Below, in pieces: positions 6,687-13,879 of a stretch of DNA of 14,827 nucleotides. Both the position numbers and the translations under genes were made by a program. The notes under the pieces are model-generated. The model searched no databases. It saw only the letters and a program-made list of their open reading frames with translations, and was not told the origin of the DNA. The DNA comes from Deltaproteobacteria bacterium (GTDB lineage Bacteria > Myxococcota_A > UBA796 > UBA2385). Each line of letters opens with the position of its first letter. Position 1 is the first letter of the stretch. The stretch lies in NCBI GenBank assembly GCA_015489145.1, contig WGAH01000529.1, positions 1-14,827 of the forward strand, given 5' to 3'.

Positions 6687-7771
6687 GGGGCCTCCGCTGC
6701 TTCGAGGATGAGATCGCGCAACTCCTCCACCTGCCCGGCGGAGGCGCGGTCCACCCGGACCCGGCCCACCCCTTCCAGGACGGGCAGCCTGAGTGTACCA
6801 CGGTCGCGCTTCTTGTCGATGGAGAGGGCCGCCTCGACGCGCTCCCGGTCGAGCCGGGGCGGGGCGGTGGGCAGGCCGAGGGCGGCGAGCACCCGGCAGA
6901 CCCGGTCGGGCAGGTCGGCCGGGCAGCGGCCGTGCCGGGCCGCCAGCCGCGCCTCGACGACCAGGCCCACGGCCACGCACTCGCCGTGCCGCCAGGTCCC
7001 GTGGCCCAGGGCGCTCTCGAGGGCGTGGCCGGCGGTGTGGCCGAGGTTGAGGACCGCCCGGCGGCCGGACTCGCGCTCGTCCTCGGCGACCACCGCCGCC
7101 TTGACGGCGCAGCTCCGCTCGACCAGCTCGCGCACCACCGCCGGATCGCGGGCGAGGACCGCCTCGGGTCGGCGCTCGCACAGCTCGAGGATCGCCGGGT
7201 CGGCGAGGAGCCCGTGCTTGACCACCTCGCCGAGCCCGGCCCGGTACTCGGCCGGCTCCAGGGTGTCGAGGGTGGCGAGCGCGGCGTGGACCAGGGCCGG
7301 CTGGTGGAAGGCGCCGACGAGGTTCTTGCCCGCCGGGTGGTTGACCCCCGTCTTGCCCCCCACCGAGGCGTCCACCATCGCCAGCAGGGTGGTCGGGACC
7401 TGCACGAAGGGCAGGCCCCGCAGGGTCGTGGCGGCGGCGAAGCCGGCGATGTCGCCCGTGACCCCGCCGCCGAGGGCCACCACCGGGGTGGCGCGGTCGA
7501 CGCCGAGGGCGAGCAGGCCGTCGACGAGACGGCGCCAGGTGTCCACGGTCTTGTGGGCCTCGCCGTCGGGAATCTCGAGGACCTCCACCGCGATGCCGGC
7601 GGATCGCAGGCTTTCCGCCGCCGCCTCAGCGTACAGCGCGCCGACCGTCGGGTTGGTGACGAGGGCCGCCCGGCGGGGGGCGAGGACCCGGCGCACCGCG
7701 GCGCCGAGGCCTTCGAGCCCGCCGGCCACGACCTCGATGGGGTAGCCGCGCTCGCCGAGCTCTACGCGCAC
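6668..7771 (-). CDS. aroB: 3-dehydroquinate synthase
   Basis: Converts DAHP to 3-dehydroquinate with NAD and a divalent metal (usually zinc or cobalt), second step of the shikimate pathway, in the cytoplasm. The product is 367 residues, normal for the family. Motifs: IPDGEAHKT at 67-75, the NAD-binding GGGVTGDIAGFAAA at 101-114, PTTLLAMVDASVGGKTGVNH at 126-145, GKNLVGAFHQP at 148-158. Expected metal ligands are Glu182 (GLGEVVKHG), His245 (NLGHTAGH) and His262 (RHGE). SIDKKRD at 317-323 is also conserved. The GTG start at 7771 overlaps the aroK end by 10 bases and has GGAGG about 8 nt upstream. A longer open frame to 8182 exists, but its extension is Arg-rich antisense-type sequence with no family similarity. 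Confidence 0.96.
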   Translation of the reverse strand: MRVELGERGYPIEVVAGGLEGLGAAVRRVLAPRRAALVTNPTVGALYAEAAAESLRSAGIAVEVLEIPDGEAHKTVDTWRRLVDGLLALGVDRATPVVALGGGVTGDIAGFAAATTLRGLPFVQVPTTLLAMVDASVGGKTGVNHPAGKNLVGAFHQPALVHAALATLDTLEPAEYRAGLGEVVKHGLLADPAILELCERRPEAVLARDPAVVRELVERSCAVKAAVVAEDERESGRRAVLNLGHTAGHALESALGHGTWRHGECVAVGLVVEARLAARHGRCPADLPDRVCRVLAALGLPTAPPRLDRERVEAALSIDKKRDRGTLRLPVLEGVGRVRVDRASAGQVEELRDLILEAAEAPCAGPE

Positions 7772-8262
7772 GCCCGCCCCCTCCAGGCGGCGATCACCGC
7801 CTCGGCCACCGCCTCGGGGTCGCGGCCGGCCACCTCGACCCGCGGGCCGGCCCGGCGGTAGCCCTCCCGCCGCGCCGCGAACAGGGCCTCGGCCCGCTCG
7901 GCCAGCGGACGGTCGCCGATGCGCTCCCGCAGGACGGGCCAGGGCGCGTCGAGGACGACCACGTCGAAGCCCCGGCGCAGGCGCTCGGCGTTGTCGCCGG
8001 CGTGCAGCGTGCCCCCGCCGAGGGCCAGCACCAGGGGCTCGGCGCGCGCGCGCTCGAGGACCCCGTCCAGCGCGCGCCGCTCCCAGCGCCGAAAACCCGC
8101 CTCGCCCTCCTCGGCGAAGACGCGGGCCACCGGGCGGCCGGCGAGGCGCTCCACCTCGGCGTCGAGGTCGACGGCGGCCCAACCGAGGCGCCGGGCGACC
8201 CGCGGCGCCACCGTGCTCTTGCCGGTCCCCATGAAGCCCCCGATGGCGAGTCCCCGGGCCAG
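7762..8262 (-). CDS. aroK: Shikimate kinase, apparently starting at CTG
   Basis: Phosphorylates shikimate with ATP, step five of the pathway. From the CTG at 8262 it is 166 residues, a usual length. P-loop GFMGTGKST is at 9-17, substrate-binding Asp in VDLDAEVE at 31-38, GFRRWERRALD at 56-66 with the conserved Arg, GGGT at 82-85, lid Arg in GDRPL at 116-120, and RREGYRRAGP at 131-140. The first ATG in frame (8232, residue 11) would delete strand 1 and the first P-loop glycine. No ATG, GTG or TTG occurs upstream in frame before the reading frame is deep inside pilQ. CTG lies two bases after the pilQ stop with GGAG 5 nt upstream. Automatic annotation would probably give 7762-8232; an ATC start or a sequencing error are alternatives. 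Confidence 0.92.
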   Translation of the reverse strand: MARGLAIGGFMGTGKSTVAPRVARRLGWAAVDLDAEVERLAGRPVARVFAEEGEAGFRRWERRALDGVLERARAEPLVLALGGGTLHAGDNAERLRRGFDVVVLDAPWPVLRERIGDRPLAERAEALFAARREGYRRAGPRVEVAGRDPEAVAEAVIAAWRGRACA

Positions 8263-8264
8263 GG

Positions 8265-10679
8265 CTACTCCGCGTCCTCGACGGGCTTGTTGATGATGTG
8301 CGGCGTGACGAAGACCAGCATCTCGTTGCGGGTGTAGTCGGTCGACGAGTTGCGGAACAGGTAGCCGAGGATCGGGATGGCGCCGAGGAAGGGGGTGCGG
8401 CCCTTCGTCTCGGAGTCCTCCGAGGTGAACACGCCGCCGAGGACGGTCGTGTCGCCGTCGGCGACGAGCAGCTCGGTCTCGGCCTCCTTCTGGAGGATCG
8501 CCGGCTGCCCCTGCACGAGCTGGGAGAAGTCGGCGCGGTCGTTCTTGACGTTGATCTGGAGGAAGACGCGGCCGTCGCTGGTGATGTGCGGGGTGACCTC
8601 GAGCTCGAGGGAGGCGTTGATGAACTGGACGTTGGTGCCGCCCGAGGAGGTGGACAGGAAGGGGATGCGCGCGCCCTGGATGATCTTGGCCGTCTTGTTG
8701 TCGAGGGTGGTCACCTTGGGCGAGGAGACCACCTTGCCCCAGCCGTCGCTCTCCATGGCGCTCAGGCGGGCGTCGATGTCGACGAGGCCCGAGATGCTGC
8801 CGAGCGAGAGCGCGAGGCTCGACGTGCTGGACTCGGCGCCGAGGTCGACCATGAGCGCGTCGTGGAGGTCGGAGGTGTAGTAGGTCTCCGCGCCGCCGGT
8901 CGTGTTGCCGCCGGAGATGCCGATCGAGTTCGGGAAGAACAGCCCCGTGCTGGCGCCGGTGCGGGTGCTGGCGTCGACCTCGGCGCCCCACTGGATGCCG
9001 AGGGCCCGGGAGTACGAGCTGTTGGCCTCGACGATGCGGGCCTCGATGAGCACCTGCGGCGTCTGCTTGTCGAGCTGGCGCAGCAGCTCCCGGATCTGGG
9101 CGAGGCGGTCGGCGGTCTCCTTGATGATGAGCTGGTTGCTGGTCTTGTCGACCTGCACCGAGCCCCGGCCGCTGAGCAGGGCCTGGACCTTGTCCTGGAT
9201 CTCGTCGGCCTTGACGTAGTTCAGCGGGATCACCAGGAGGTCGAGGTCGGTGAGCTCCTCCTGGGCGCGCTTGGCCTCGAGCGCCGACTGCTGCTCGGCC
9301 TTGATCGTCTCGATGGGCGCGACCCGGATGATGTTGCCGAAGCGCTGGGAGCCGAGCCCCTTGGCCTGCAGGATCGCCGCGAGGGCCTGGTCCCAGGGCA
9401 CGTCGATCATCCGGACGGTGACCCGGCCCTTCACGTCGTCGCCGGCGACGATGTTGAGGCGCGAGACGTGGCTGATCAGCCGGAAGATGTTGTGGATGTC
9501 GGCGTTGACGAAGTCGAGGCTGATGTGCTGCCCGGTGTAGGGGGTGGCGGCGGCCGACGAGGAGTCGTAGGCGAAGCCCGAGGCCATGCCGAGCAGCGCC
9601 GCGGGATCCGAGGCGCCGGCGCCGCTGCCGAAGGCGGCCTGCGGGTTCACCGTGCGCCCGCCCGAGCCGATCATGATCTCCTGCTGGTAGGCGCCCTTGA
9701 GGCCCTCCTGCGGGGTGCCGGGGCTCACGGCGGCGTAGGCCTGCTCGGGCAGCTCGTGCTCGGGCTTCATCCCGGGCGGGATCGCCAGGTCGACGAGGAG
9801 CAGCCCGTCGTCGGTGAGCCGGGCCTGGTAGGTGGTGCTGGCGCGAAGGCTGATCGCCACGCGGGCGCCGGAGGAGGTGCGGTAGGCGCGCACCATCCGC
9901 ACCGGGCTGGCGAAGCCGCTGGCGTCGAGGACGCGGCCGAGGCTCGACGGCAGGAAGGCGCCGGGCACGTCCACGACGACGAGGTTGTCCTGCGGCTGGG
10001 CGATCGTGTAGCGATCCGTGCCCTTGAGGCCGATGATCACGCGGCTCACGTCGTCGAGGTTCTGGAAGTCCAGCGAGGAGAGGGCGATGCCGGCGTCCAC
10101 CTGCGGGCCGCTCAGCGGGCGGGTGCCCACCGGGGTCTCGATGCCCTGGCGGCCCACCGCCTCGTCGGCCTGGCCGGTGAGCGCCCGGGCCATCACGTCG
10201 TCGTCGGCGGCGGCGGCATCGTCGCCGGACAGGGCGGCCGCCACCGGGTCGGCCCCGCCGGCGTCCGGCGTGAGCACCACGCGAATGCCGTCCGCGCCGG
10301 CGTGAACCTCGTGGCTGGCCGGACCGGTCAGGGTGAGCACCACCCGGCTCACGAGGCCCTGGCCGTCGTCCCAGCTCTTCGCCTCGACGGACTTCACGAG
10401 CCCGCCGGACACGGCGCGACCCAGGTCGTCGGCGACCTCGGCGTCGGCGACGTCGATGACGAGGCGCTCGGGATCGTGCAGCACGAAGCTGCTGACGGCG
10501 GAGCCCTCGGCCGAGCCCTTCACGGCGATGACGACCTCGGTCCGGTCGCCGGCCTCGACCTGCATCGCCTCCAGCCGGATGTCGTCGGCCAGGGCGGGCG
10601 CGCCGAGACTCACCAGCGCGAGGCCCACGGCCAGGCCCACCAGCGGGCGGCGACCAGGGGTAGCGGCGGGTAGCTTCAT
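8265..10679 (-). CDS. pilQ: Type IV pilus secretin
   Basis: Forms the outer-membrane channel through which the pilus passes. It has 804 residues. The signal peptide ends at about residue 31 (GAPALA-DD). Two AMIN-type beta domains, which bind peptidoglycan in this family, lie at about 34-138 and 199-300, separated by an Asp/Ala-rich linker. A Gly/Ser/Ala-rich stretch (302-382) leads to a secretin short N-terminal domain (385-455) and an N1-type KH-like domain (479-540). The secretin core (540-797) carries VSSPKVTTLDNKTAKI (651-666) and the signature GRTPFLGAIPILGYLF (760-775), ending with EMLVFVTPHII. The ATG at 10679 is preceded by AGGAG 9 nt upstream, which overlaps the pilP end. It would work with PilP, its periplasmic partner, and needs a pilotin that is not in this window. 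Confidence 0.96.
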   Translation of the reverse strand: MKLPAATPGRRPLVGLAVGLALVSLGAPALADDIRLEAMQVEAGDRTEVVIAVKGSAEGSAVSSFVLHDPERLVIDVADAEVADDLGRAVSGGLVKSVEAKSWDDGQGLVSRVVLTLTGPASHEVHAGADGIRVVLTPDAGGADPVAAALSGDDAAAADDDVMARALTGQADEAVGRQGIETPVGTRPLSGPQVDAGIALSSLDFQNLDDVSRVIIGLKGTDRYTIAQPQDNLVVVDVPGAFLPSSLGRVLDASGFASPVRMVRAYRTSSGARVAISLRASTTYQARLTDDGLLLVDLAIPPGMKPEHELPEQAYAAVSPGTPQEGLKGAYQQEIMIGSGGRTVNPQAAFGSGAGASDPAALLGMASGFAYDSSSAAATPYTGQHISLDFVNADIHNIFRLISHVSRLNIVAGDDVKGRVTVRMIDVPWDQALAAILQAKGLGSQRFGNIIRVAPIETIKAEQQSALEAKRAQEELTDLDLLVIPLNYVKADEIQDKVQALLSGRGSVQVDKTSNQLIIKETADRLAQIRELLRQLDKQTPQVLIEARIVEANSSYSRALGIQWGAEVDASTRTGASTGLFFPNSIGISGGNTTGGAETYYTSDLHDALMVDLGAESSTSSLALSLGSISGLVDIDARLSAMESDGWGKVVSSPKVTTLDNKTAKIIQGARIPFLSTSSGGTNVQFINASLELEVTPHITSDGRVFLQINVKNDRADFSQLVQGQPAILQKEAETELLVADGDTTVLGGVFTSEDSETKGRTPFLGAIPILGYLFRNSSTDYTRNEMLVFVTPHIINKPVEDAE
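8268..8271 (-). promoter_or_regulatory. Ribosome binding site supporting the CTG start of aroK
   Basis: GGAG on the minus strand, formed by the last pilQ codons, ends 5 nt before CTG at 8262-8260. The pilQ TAG stop lies between them. This suits termination-reinitiation coupling and is the main sequence support for the unusual start. Confidence 0.5.
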
Positions 10680-10685
10680 CGGGGC

Positions 10686-11201
10686 TTACTCCTCGAGCGG
10701 GGCCAGCGTGAGGTTGATGTTGTTGACGACGAGTTCGCCTTCGGGGGTCTGGTACTCCTCGGTCACCGTGACGGCGTCCTCGGTGATCTTGGTGACCCGC
10801 CCCCAGTTCCTGCCGATGTAGGTGCCGATCTCGACGACGTGGCCCACGCCCTCGGGATCCTCGACCAGCGCCCGGGGGCGCTCGACCCCCCAGACGATGC
10901 CGACGAGCTGGTACTGGTCGAGCTCGTACTTCTGGAGCGGGGTGCGCGGCGTGTCCTCGGCGGAGCGCTTTCCGAAGGTGAGGAAGGACCGGAAGGGGTC
11001 GCGCTTCCCGATCGGGTTGTAGACGTAGTCGTCGTCCTCGGCGGCGGCCTCGCCGGCCTCGCCGCCCTCGTCCTTCGCCGCCGCCCCGGGCGGCTTCGGC
11101 GTGAGCTTCGGCGGGGCGTTGGCCGCCGCCTCCTCGTCGGAGGAGCCGCAGGCGGACAGCCCGACCGCCGCGCACAACAGCACGATCGCGTGGAACCTCA
11201 C
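10686..11201 (-). CDS. pilP: Type IV pilus inner-membrane lipoprotein PilP
   Basis: Links the PilN/PilO complex in the inner membrane to the PilQ secretin. It has 171 residues. The lipoprotein signal ends in lipobox LSAC (Cys18). A disordered Ala/Glu/Pro/Lys linker occupies about 20-58, followed by the hallmark YNPIGKRDPFRSF at 61-73 and a small beta-sandwich (about 90-165) with YELDQYQLVGIVWG and GHVVEIGTYIGRNWGRVTKI. The GTG start at 11201 overlaps the pilO stop by four bases (GTGA), indicating translational coupling. After the lipobox Cys the sequence reads GSS, without an Asp at +2. Confidence 0.95.
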   Translation of the reverse strand: MRFHAIVLLCAAVGLSACGSSDEEAAANAPPKLTPKPPGAAAKDEGGEAGEAAAEDDDYVYNPIGKRDPFRSFLTFGKRSAEDTPRTPLQKYELDQYQLVGIVWGVERPRALVEDPEGVGHVVEIGTYIGRNWGRVTKITEDAVTVTEEYQTPEGELVVNNINLTLAPLEE

Positions 11202-11833
11202 CGGCGCCTCCTGCGGCCCTTCTTGCCCTTGCCCTTCGACGCGGCGGCGGCGATCTCCTCATCGGTGAGGAAGCGGAAGGTCACGACGTTGCCCTCGACG
11301 AGAAGCACGACGTTGCCCCCGCGTTCCTCGGGCTTGCCCATCTCGATGTCCTGCACGTAGACGATCCGGTTCATCTTGCTGAGGCGGTCGAAGAACATCG
11401 CCACCTCGTGGTAGCTGCCCTCGACCTCCAGGGCGACGGGCACCTCGGCGACGTACTCGCGGACGACCTCGGGCATCGGCTGGAAGCGGCGCACCTCGAG
11501 GCCCACCTTCTTGCCCAGCGTGCTGATGCTCTTGAGCAGGCCCGGGATCTCGCGGTCGTTGGGCAGCTCCTTGAGGGCCACCTTGAGGTCGCGCATCAGC
11601 GCCTGGAGCTCGGCCTGGTACTGCGCCCGGTTCTCGACGCGGGCATCGATCACCTTGCGCTGCTCGATCAGGCTGGCCTGCTCGGCGCGGAGGTCGTCGA
11701 GCTCGCTGCTCGCGGGCAGGTAGAGCAGCGCCCACCAGGCCACCGCGATGAGGACGTAGAGCGCCCCGTACAGCATGAGGCGCTGGGCGCGGGGCACCCG
11801 GGCGAGGCGTTCGATGAGCTTGTTGAACCGCAC
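11198..11833 (-). CDS. pilO: Type IV pilus alignment protein PilO
   Basis: Bitopic inner-membrane protein that pairs with PilN. Of 211 residues, the N-terminal 19 are short and basic and should face the cytoplasm, 20-39 form the membrane helix (MLYGALYVLIAVAWWALLYL), 43-95 a coiled-coil-like segment rich in Glu, Arg and Gln, and about 95-195 a ferredoxin-like periplasmic domain (GLEVRRFQPMP, VEGSYHEVAMFFDRLSKMNR). The protein ends in an unusual basic tail with five terminal arginines. The start is GTG at 11833 with a G-run upstream, 9 bp after the pilN stop. Confidence 0.95.
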   Translation of the reverse strand: MRFNKLIERLARVPRAQRLMLYGALYVLIAVAWWALLYLPASSELDDLRAEQASLIEQRKVIDARVENRAQYQAELQALMRDLKVALKELPNDREIPGLLKSISTLGKKVGLEVRRFQPMPEVVREYVAEVPVALEVEGSYHEVAMFFDRLSKMNRIVYVQDIEMGKPEERGGNVVLLVEGNVVTFRFLTDEEIAAAASKGKGKKGRRRRR

Positions 11834-11842
11834 CGCGCCCCC

Positions 11843-12439
11843 CTACTTCTTCTTCTTCGCGTCCGCGCCGGCCCCGTCGGAGGGCGGGCGGTCGCCGCCC
11901 GGCACGACGAGCCGCGCCGTGATGGAGAAGTTCTTGAGCTTCACGCCCTCCTTCTCGGTCTGGTCGATCGCGTTGAGGTAGACGTCCTCGAAGTAGGTGG
12001 ACTGCTCGAGGTTGCTGAGGAACTGGCTGATGACCTCGTTGCTCACCGCGATGCCGGTGAGCTCCACCCGGCCGCCCTTCTCGCTCAGGTTGAGGAGCTG
12101 GAGCTTTTCGGGGGTCGCCTGGCTCAGCTCGTCGAGCATGTGCACCGGACCGGTCTTGTTGGCCTTGAGCTTGCGGATCACCGAGAGCTTCCGCTCGTAC
12201 TCGGCCTTGAGCTTCTCCATGTCGTCGACTTCGGCGACGATTTCCTTCTTTCGCTCGATGTCGGCGCTGATCTCGGCGTTCTTGGCGCGCACCGCGTTCA
12301 CGCGCGCCGCGTGGGCGACGTGAAGGCCGCCGAGCACCACGACGAGCAGCACCGCGCCGATGCCGGCGAGGATGAGCTCCTGCCGCACCGCCTCCTGGCG
12401 GCGGGACACGCGCTGGGGGAGGAGGTTGACCCGGATCAC
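11843..12439 (-). CDS. pilN: Type IV pilus assembly protein PilN
   Basis: Inner-membrane protein whose cytoplasmic N-terminus binds PilM. The conserved peptide MIRVNLLPQR opens the 198-residue product. The membrane helix is at about 22-44, a coiled coil follows (45-95), and a ferredoxin-like periplasmic domain fills about 98-180 (LLNLSEKGGRVELTGIAVSN, LKNFSITARLVV). The C-terminus is a low-complexity tail ending KKKK. The GTG start overlaps the pilM stop as GTGA, so PilM and PilN are probably made in coupled amounts. Confidence 0.96.
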   Translation of the reverse strand: MIRVNLLPQRVSRRQEAVRQELILAGIGAVLLVVVLGGLHVAHAARVNAVRAKNAEISADIERKKEIVAEVDDMEKLKAEYERKLSVIRKLKANKTGPVHMLDELSQATPEKLQLLNLSEKGGRVELTGIAVSNEVISQFLSNLEQSTYFEDVYLNAIDQTEKEGVKLKNFSITARLVVPGGDRPPSDGAGADAKKKK

Positions 12440-13509
12440 TTGTCAGCAGGCCTCCGGAGCGCGAGGCCGACGACGACCGCCGCCTGGGACGCCACGTCGC
12501 TCAGGAACGAGGGGTGGAAGGCTCGCTCGTCGATCTGGATGCGCCGGAAGGGATCGGCGATCTCGGTCGACAAGCCGGTCTTGGCGGTGATCGCGCGGGC
12601 GAGCCCCGGGGTGCGCGCCGCGCCGCCGGACAGGAAGACCCGGCTAATCGCGCCCTCCGGGGCGGTGGAGAGGTAGAAGTCGAGGGACCGCTGGATCTCG
12701 GTGGCGAGGACCTCGGACTGGTTGGCGAGGACCTGCTCGACCTGCTCGGGCACGACCGAGTCGGCGTCGCCGTCGTCGCCGCCGACCTTCATCGCCTCGG
12801 CCTCCTCGTAGGAGATGTTCAGCGTGCGCTGGATCTCCTCGGTGAACTGGCGGCCGCCCATCCCGATGTCGCGGGTGAAGGCGCTGACGCCGCCGCGCAG
12901 CACGTGGATGTTGACGTTGCTGGCGCCGATGTTGATCAGGGCCACCGTGCCCGGGTCGGGGTCGTAGTTCAGCTCGAAGCAGTTGGCGACGGCGAAGGCG
13001 TCCACGTCGACGATCACCGGCTTGAGGCCGGCCTGCTGGATGAGGGACTGGTACTCGTTGACCAGCTCCTTGCGGGCGGCGACGAGGAGCACCTCCATCT
13101 GGGAGGGGTCCTCGCTGGCCCCCTCGAGGACCTGCACGTCGATGTTGACGTCGTTGATGTCGAAGGGGATGTACTGCTCGGCCTCCCACTGGATCGACTC
13201 CTCGAGCTCGTCGATCGTCATGCGCGGCAGGTTGATGCGCTTGATGATGACGGCGTTGCCCGAGACCGAGGCGACGACGTTCTTCGTCTTGACGCGGTGC
13301 CGCTGCACGAGCCCGCGCACGGCGTCCACGATGACGTTGGTGTTCATCACCGCGCCGTCGACGATGGCCTCGGGGGGCAGCGGCGCGGTGCCGAAGGAGA
13401 CGAGGCGGTAGGCCCCCGAGCGGCGATCCTGGTCCAGCTCCATGAGCTTGACGGAACTGGACCCGATGTCGAGCCCGATGGAATGCCGGTTCCGGGAGAA
13501 CAAGGCCAT
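12436..13509 (-). CDS. pilM: Type IV pilus assembly ATPase-like protein PilM
   Basis: Actin-like cytoplasmic protein that forms a ring under the inner membrane and docks on the PilN N-terminus. It has 357 residues, a normal length. Actin-fold nucleotide motifs are visible: phosphate 1 IGLDIGSSSVKLMEL at 11-25, phosphate 2 ALINIGASNVNIHVL at 190-204, and the adenosine motif FLSGGAARTPGL at 292-303. The segment QWEAEQYIPFDINDV at 107-121 is typical of PilM. An acidic loop (GGDDGDADS, 243-251) may be flexible. ATG at 13509 is the first start and has AAGG 11 nt upstream, a rather long spacing. It is the first gene of the long minus-strand run, preceded by a promoter-like element. Confidence 0.97.
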   Translation of the reverse strand: MALFSRNRHSIGLDIGSSSVKLMELDQDRRSGAYRLVSFGTAPLPPEAIVDGAVMNTNVIVDAVRGLVQRHRVKTKNVVASVSGNAVIIKRINLPRMTIDELEESIQWEAEQYIPFDINDVNIDVQVLEGASEDPSQMEVLLVAARKELVNEYQSLIQQAGLKPVIVDVDAFAVANCFELNYDPDPGTVALINIGASNVNIHVLRGGVSAFTRDIGMGGRQFTEEIQRTLNISYEEAEAMKVGGDDGDADSVVPEQVEQVLANQSEVLATEIQRSLDFYLSTAPEGAISRVFLSGGAARTPGLARAITAKTGLSTEIADPFRRIQIDERAFHPSFLSDVASQAAVVVGLALRRPADK

Positions 13510-13587
13510 GGACGGATCACCCTTGGCGAGGGGGACGCGGCGAAGAGCCCGAGAGGAACGCGAACCGCGGCGAGCGGGCCTGGGGCG

Positions 13588-13616
13588 ATGCTACCGGATT
13601 CGCTCTTGACATGCAA
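13588..13616 (-). promoter_or_regulatory. Candidate promoter of the pilM-to-TPR operon
   Basis: On the minus strand TTGCAT (13616-13611) and TAGCAT (13593-13588) are separated by 17 bp, about 80 bp before the pilM start, within an A/T-richer patch. The -10 matches consensus at four positions and the -35 at three. Predicted transcription would start near 13,580, giving a 5' leader of about 70 bases. Sigma factor identity cannot be decided from the sequence. Confidence 0.38.
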
Positions 13617-13682
13617 AGAGATTCCTGGACGGGGAAGGGCGGCTCGGTTCCGAAGGGAGTGAGGGCCGGGCGGCCGCGCTAT

Positions 13683-13708
13683 CGACGTGTTGTACCAGCA
13701 GCACGTCG
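13683..13708. promoter_or_regulatory. Dyad symmetry, possible operator
   Basis: CGACGTG (13683-13689) and CACGTCG (13702-13708) are exact inverted repeats; a further 2 bp pair inside after one T/G position, leaving a 6-base centre. The dyad is about 70 bp upstream of the candidate pil promoter and about 170 bp before the rightward gene. It could be a regulator binding site for either gene; no terminator tract follows. Confidence 0.35.
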
Positions 13709-13879
13709 CTCCGGTCAACCTGGGCGCCGCGCCGCCCGGCGCGCGGGGCCGGGCCATCCCGCAGCCTCCGGGGCGAATGCCGACTGTCCCGGTCCACCTC
13801 CCGGCGCGGGGGGGGTCGGGGACGCGAGGCGCCGGCGCGACCCCGACGGGCGCCGGGCCGGCGCCCCGGGGCGCGGGCT

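Larger units (their letters stand above)
13510..13879. other. Divergent intergenic region between pilM and the membrane-protein gene
   Basis: 370 bases with no convincing gene. It holds a candidate promoter for the pil operon, a perfect 7-bp dyad, and from about 13,730 extremely G+C-rich DNA with several G-runs. The part from 13,595 to 13,635 is notably richer in A/T than its surroundings. Open frames crossing it lack start signals and plausible composition. No convincing promoter for the rightward gene was seen. Confidence 0.6.

Noticed and set aside
7772..8182. N-terminal extension of aroB
   Set aside because: The extension is Arg/Gly-rich and lies out of frame inside aroK; the conserved AroB N-terminus begins at the GTG at 7771.
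8298..10673. A 791-codon open frame on the plus strand opposite pilQ
   Set aside because: pilQ on the minus strand has a signal peptide and complete secretin motifs. The antisense product is Asp/Val/Leu/Gly-rich shadow sequence.
8263..11262. Long upstream extension of the aroK frame
   Set aside because: It runs through pilQ and pilP in the wrong frame and contains no shikimate kinase homology before the CTG region.
13606..13634. Plus-strand promoter with a perfect TTGACA for the membrane-protein gene
   Set aside because: No -10-like hexamer occurs at suitable distance, and the site is about 270 bases from the start codon; it overlaps the minus-strand promoter candidate.
13617..13635. Sigma-54-type -24/-12 promoter upstream of pilM
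   Set aside because: A GG and a GC on the minus strand are separated by nine bases instead of ten, and the TGGCAC core is absent.
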